Shown piece by piece: positions 4,737 through 6,408 of a stretch of DNA of 6,408 nt. Below the pieces are notes generated by a model. That model was given only the letters and a program-made list of their open reading frames with translations, was not told the DNA's origin and searched no databases. A program made the translations under genes and the position numbers. This stretch comes from Actinomycetes bacterium (GTDB lineage: Bacteria > Actinomycetota > Actinomycetes > Actinomycetales > Cellulomonadaceae): the NCBI GenBank assembly GCA_023428465.1, contig JAEYXM010000031.1:1-6408 (forward strand). Direction: 5' to 3'. How positions within the stretch are numbered: the first letter of the stretch is position 1; each line of letters opens with the position of its first letter.

Positions 4737-6176
4737 ATGACGATGAGCCCGTCCGCCCCTGGGCGCGTGCCGCTCCTCTGGGGCGCGGCGACGGCTGCGT
4801 TCCAGATCGAGGGCGCCGCACACCTGGACGGCCGCACGGACTCGATCTGGGACGCCTACTGCCGCGTGCCCGGCGCGATCACCGACGACCACGACGGCGA
4901 GGTCGCGTGCGACCACTACTTCCGCTTCGCCGAGGACGTCGCGCTGATGAGCGAGCTCAACCTCGGCGCCTACCGCTTCTCGACGTCGTGGGCCCGCGTC
5001 CGGCCCGACGGCGGCGCCGTCAACCAGCGTGGCCTGGACTTCTACTCCCGGCTGGTCGACGAGCTGCTCACCCACGAGATCCAGCCGTGGCTCACGCTCT
5101 ACCACTGGGACCTGCCGCAGGCTCTCGAGGAGCGCGGCGGCTGGGCCGACCGGGAGACGGCACACCGCTTCCTCGACTACGCGCTGAGCGTCCACGACGC
5201 CCTGGGCGACCGGGTCAACGTGTGGACCACGATCAACGAGCCGTTCTGCGCCGCGTACCTCGGGTACGGCAACGGGCAGCACGCCCCGGGGCGTCGCGAC
5301 CGCCGCGCGTCCCTTGCCGCCGTGCACCACCTGCTCCTCGCGCACGGCCTTGTGGCCCGCGAGCTGAAGCGCCGCTCTCCCGACGCCGAGGTGTCGATCG
5401 CGCTGAACCTCGACCTCACCGACCCGGCGGACCCGAACGACCCGGACGACGTCGAGGCTGCACGCCGCATCGACGGCCAGTGGAACCGCATCTTCCTCGA
5501 CCCGATCTTCCACGGGCGCTACCCGGCGGACGTGCTGTCCGAGACGGCGCACCTGGGCCTCACCGACCACATCCGCGACCAGGACCTGGCCACGATCGCC
5601 GCACCGATCGACGTGCTCGGCGTGAACTACTACCACGGCAACGCGGTGAGCCGACGCCGTCCGGCAGGCGGCAGCGCCGCCGGCCTCCCGGTGCACAACC
5701 CGGCCGACAACCCGCTGCCGGCGGCCGACGACATCTTCCGCGTGCCGCGCGGACTGCCGCGCACGGCCCTGGGCTGGGAGGTGCAGCCCGAGGGCCTCAC
5801 GCGCCTCCTGCTGCGCCTGCAGGCCGAGTACACGGGCCCCGCAGGCGTGGGCCTGGCGGTCACCGAGAACGGCGCGGCCTTCGACGACGTGGTGGGCCCG
5901 GGCGGTGAGGTCGACGACGACCGGCGCGTGGCCTTCCTGCGCGACCACGTGGCCGCCCTCCGGCAGGCACAGGCCGCGGGAGCGGACCTGCGCGCCTACT
6001 TCGTGTGGTCGCTCCTGGACAACTTCGAGTGGGCGTACGGCTTCAGCCGGCGGTTCGGCGTGATCCGCGTCGACTACGAGACGCTCGAGCGCACGTGGAA
6101 GGACTCGGCGTTCTTCTACCGGGACCTCCTGCGTGAGGGCGTGGTGCCCGGCACCGACTGGGCGCCGCCGGCCTGA
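4737..6176 (+). CDS. Glycoside hydrolase family 1 beta-glucosidase, cytoplasmic
   Basis: The product is 479 aa, a normal length for bacterial GH1 (about 440-490). It is a single (beta/alpha)8 barrel that hydrolyses beta-glucosides such as cellobiose with retention of configuration. The acid/base Glu is E168 in WTTINEP (163-169) and the nucleophile is E377 in VTENG (375-379). Sugar-binding residues are in place: Q23 (FQIEG), H123 and W124 (YHWD), N167, N297/Y298/Y299 (VNYYH), W424 (FVWSLLDNFEW) and E431/W432. There is no signal peptide, so it should act on imported cello-oligosaccharides. The ATG at 4737 is chosen because GAGGA (4726-4730) lies 6 nt before it; an ATG two codons later is possible. 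The promoter and paired CebR/CelR-like operators upstream suggest cellobiose induction. No transporter or repressor gene is in the window. GH1 also includes galactosidases and fucosidases, so the exact sugar preference is not settled. Confidence 0.93.
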   Translation: MTMSPSAPGRVPLLWGAATAAFQIEGAAHLDGRTDSIWDAYCRVPGAITDDHDGEVACDHYFRFAEDVALMSELNLGAYRFSTSWARVRPDGGAVNQRGLDFYSRLVDELLTHEIQPWLTLYHWDLPQALEERGGWADRETAHRFLDYALSVHDALGDRVNVWTTINEPFCAAYLGYGNGQHAPGRRDRRASLAAVHHLLLAHGLVARELKRRSPDAEVSIALNLDLTDPADPNDPDDVEAARRIDGQWNRIFLDPIFHGRYPADVLSETAHLGLTDHIRDQDLATIAAPIDVLGVNYYHGNAVSRRRPAGGSAAGLPVHNPADNPLPAADDIFRVPRGLPRTALGWEVQPEGLTRLLLRLQAEYTGPAGVGLAVTENGAAFDDVVGPGGEVDDDRRVAFLRDHVAALRQAQAAGADLRAYFVWSLLDNFEWAYGFSRRFGVIRVDYETLERTWKDSAFFYRDLLREGVVPGTDWAPPA

Positions 6177-6177
6177 T

Positions 6178-6203
6178 CCCGACGTCCGCCACCGCGCGTC
6201 GGG
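6178..6203 (+). terminator. Hairpin after the GH1 gene
   Basis: CCCGACG (6178-6184) and CGTCGGG (6197-6203) form a perfect 7-bp stem with a 12-nt loop starting 2 nt after the GH1 stop. There is no T-tract. The second arm ends 12 nt before the next start codon, so it could instead, or also, act on that gene's expression. Confidence 0.45.
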
Positions 6204-6215
6204 GAGAATGGGACC

Positions 6216-6408
6216 ATGCCGTCCGGTCGTCGCTCGAGCAAGCGCCCCTGGTCCGGCCCGCACCCGGGGCTCGACGAGACGCGCGCCCGCGCGGGCACGC
6301 GGACCGAGTCGGGACCGGACGGGGACTGGGTGGTGCGTGCCCTGAGCGGGACCGCGGCCACCAAGGCGTACGCCTGCCCGGGGTGCCGTCAGGAGATCGG
6401 GCCCGGCA
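6216..6408 (+). CDS. Small actinobacterial protein with a CPGC motif, start only (truncated by window end)
   Basis: An ATG at 6216 opens a frame that runs to the window edge without a stop, giving 64 residues. The first 35 or so are rich in Arg, Ser, Gly and Pro and look disordered. Then comes DWVVRALSG and YACPGCRQEIGPG, in which C54 and C57 form a CxxC knuckle. This resembles a conserved actinobacterial family (often misnamed ATP/GTP-binding protein) in which the CPGC segment is followed by a His/Cys-containing second half, giving a likely zinc-binding site; that half lies outside the window. No function is known to me. GAGAAT (6204-6209) sits 6 nt before the ATG, so a leaderless transcript is possible, while GGGGAG (6201-6206) could be a Shine-Dalgarno 9 nt away. 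It is 39 bp from the GH1 stop, on the same strand, across a hairpin. Confidence 0.65.
   Translation, partial: MPSGRRSSKRPWSGPHPGLDETRARAGTRTESGPDGDWVVRALSGTAATKAYACPGCRQEIGPG

Noticed and set aside
4146..6263. Very long minus-strand reading frame of about 700 codons across DUF2505 and the beta-glucosidase
   Set aside because: It runs antisense through two well-supported genes and their promoter region, and its His/Arg/Val-rich translation shows no domain; long antisense frames are expected at this GC content.

Overview
The window is very GC-rich DNA (over 70% by eye) with the codon bias of a high-GC actinobacterium. Gene content (WhiB1, a PdtaS-type histidine kinase, a DUF2505 protein, an FtsK/EccC-like ATPase, a GH1 beta-glucosidase behind CebR/CelR-like operators) best fits a Cellulomonas-like member of the Micrococcales. 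The genus is inference from gene types and base composition, not a database match.

Left part (1-2313): the C-terminal part of a multi-domain FtsK/SpoIIIE (EccC-like) ATPase enters from the left edge. Its 3' end overlaps by 14 bp the convergent 3' end of a small four-helix membrane protein gene. Divergent from that gene, across 169 bp holding a long imperfect inverted repeat, lies whiB1, a [4Fe-4S] WhiB-family transcription factor with a clear ribosome binding site.

Middle (2314-4492): a perfect 16-bp hairpin separates whiB1 from the convergent gene pdtaS, a cytoplasmic GAF-PAS-HisKA_2-HATPase sensor kinase. pdtaS probably has a leaderless GTG start. It is divergent from a DUF2505 gene, and 67 bp between them carry two outward-facing -10 motifs. 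From memory, M. tuberculosis has the same block: Rv3217c (membrane protein), Rv3219 (whiB1), Rv3220c (pdtaS). This part is therefore conserved core actinobacterial chromosome rather than an accessory island.

Right part (4493-6408): 244 bp of regulatory DNA precedes a GH1 beta-glucosidase without a signal peptide. It holds a TTGACA-17-CAGGAT promoter, two 12/14 matches to the CebR/CelR cellobiose operator (one at the predicted transcription start, one about 100 bp upstream) and a hairpin just before the ribosome binding site. The layout suggests a cellobiose-induced cytoplasmic enzyme that hydrolyses imported cello-oligosaccharides. The window ends inside the start of a small protein gene with a CPGC motif.

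No mobile element, CRISPR array, tRNA or rRNA was seen, and no gene-free stretch exceeds 300 bp. I found no convincing new multi-gene system. The most interesting signals are regulatory: the paired operators at the glucosidase gene, the inverted repeat between whiB1 and its neighbour, and the leaderless/divergent promoter layout at pdtaS.
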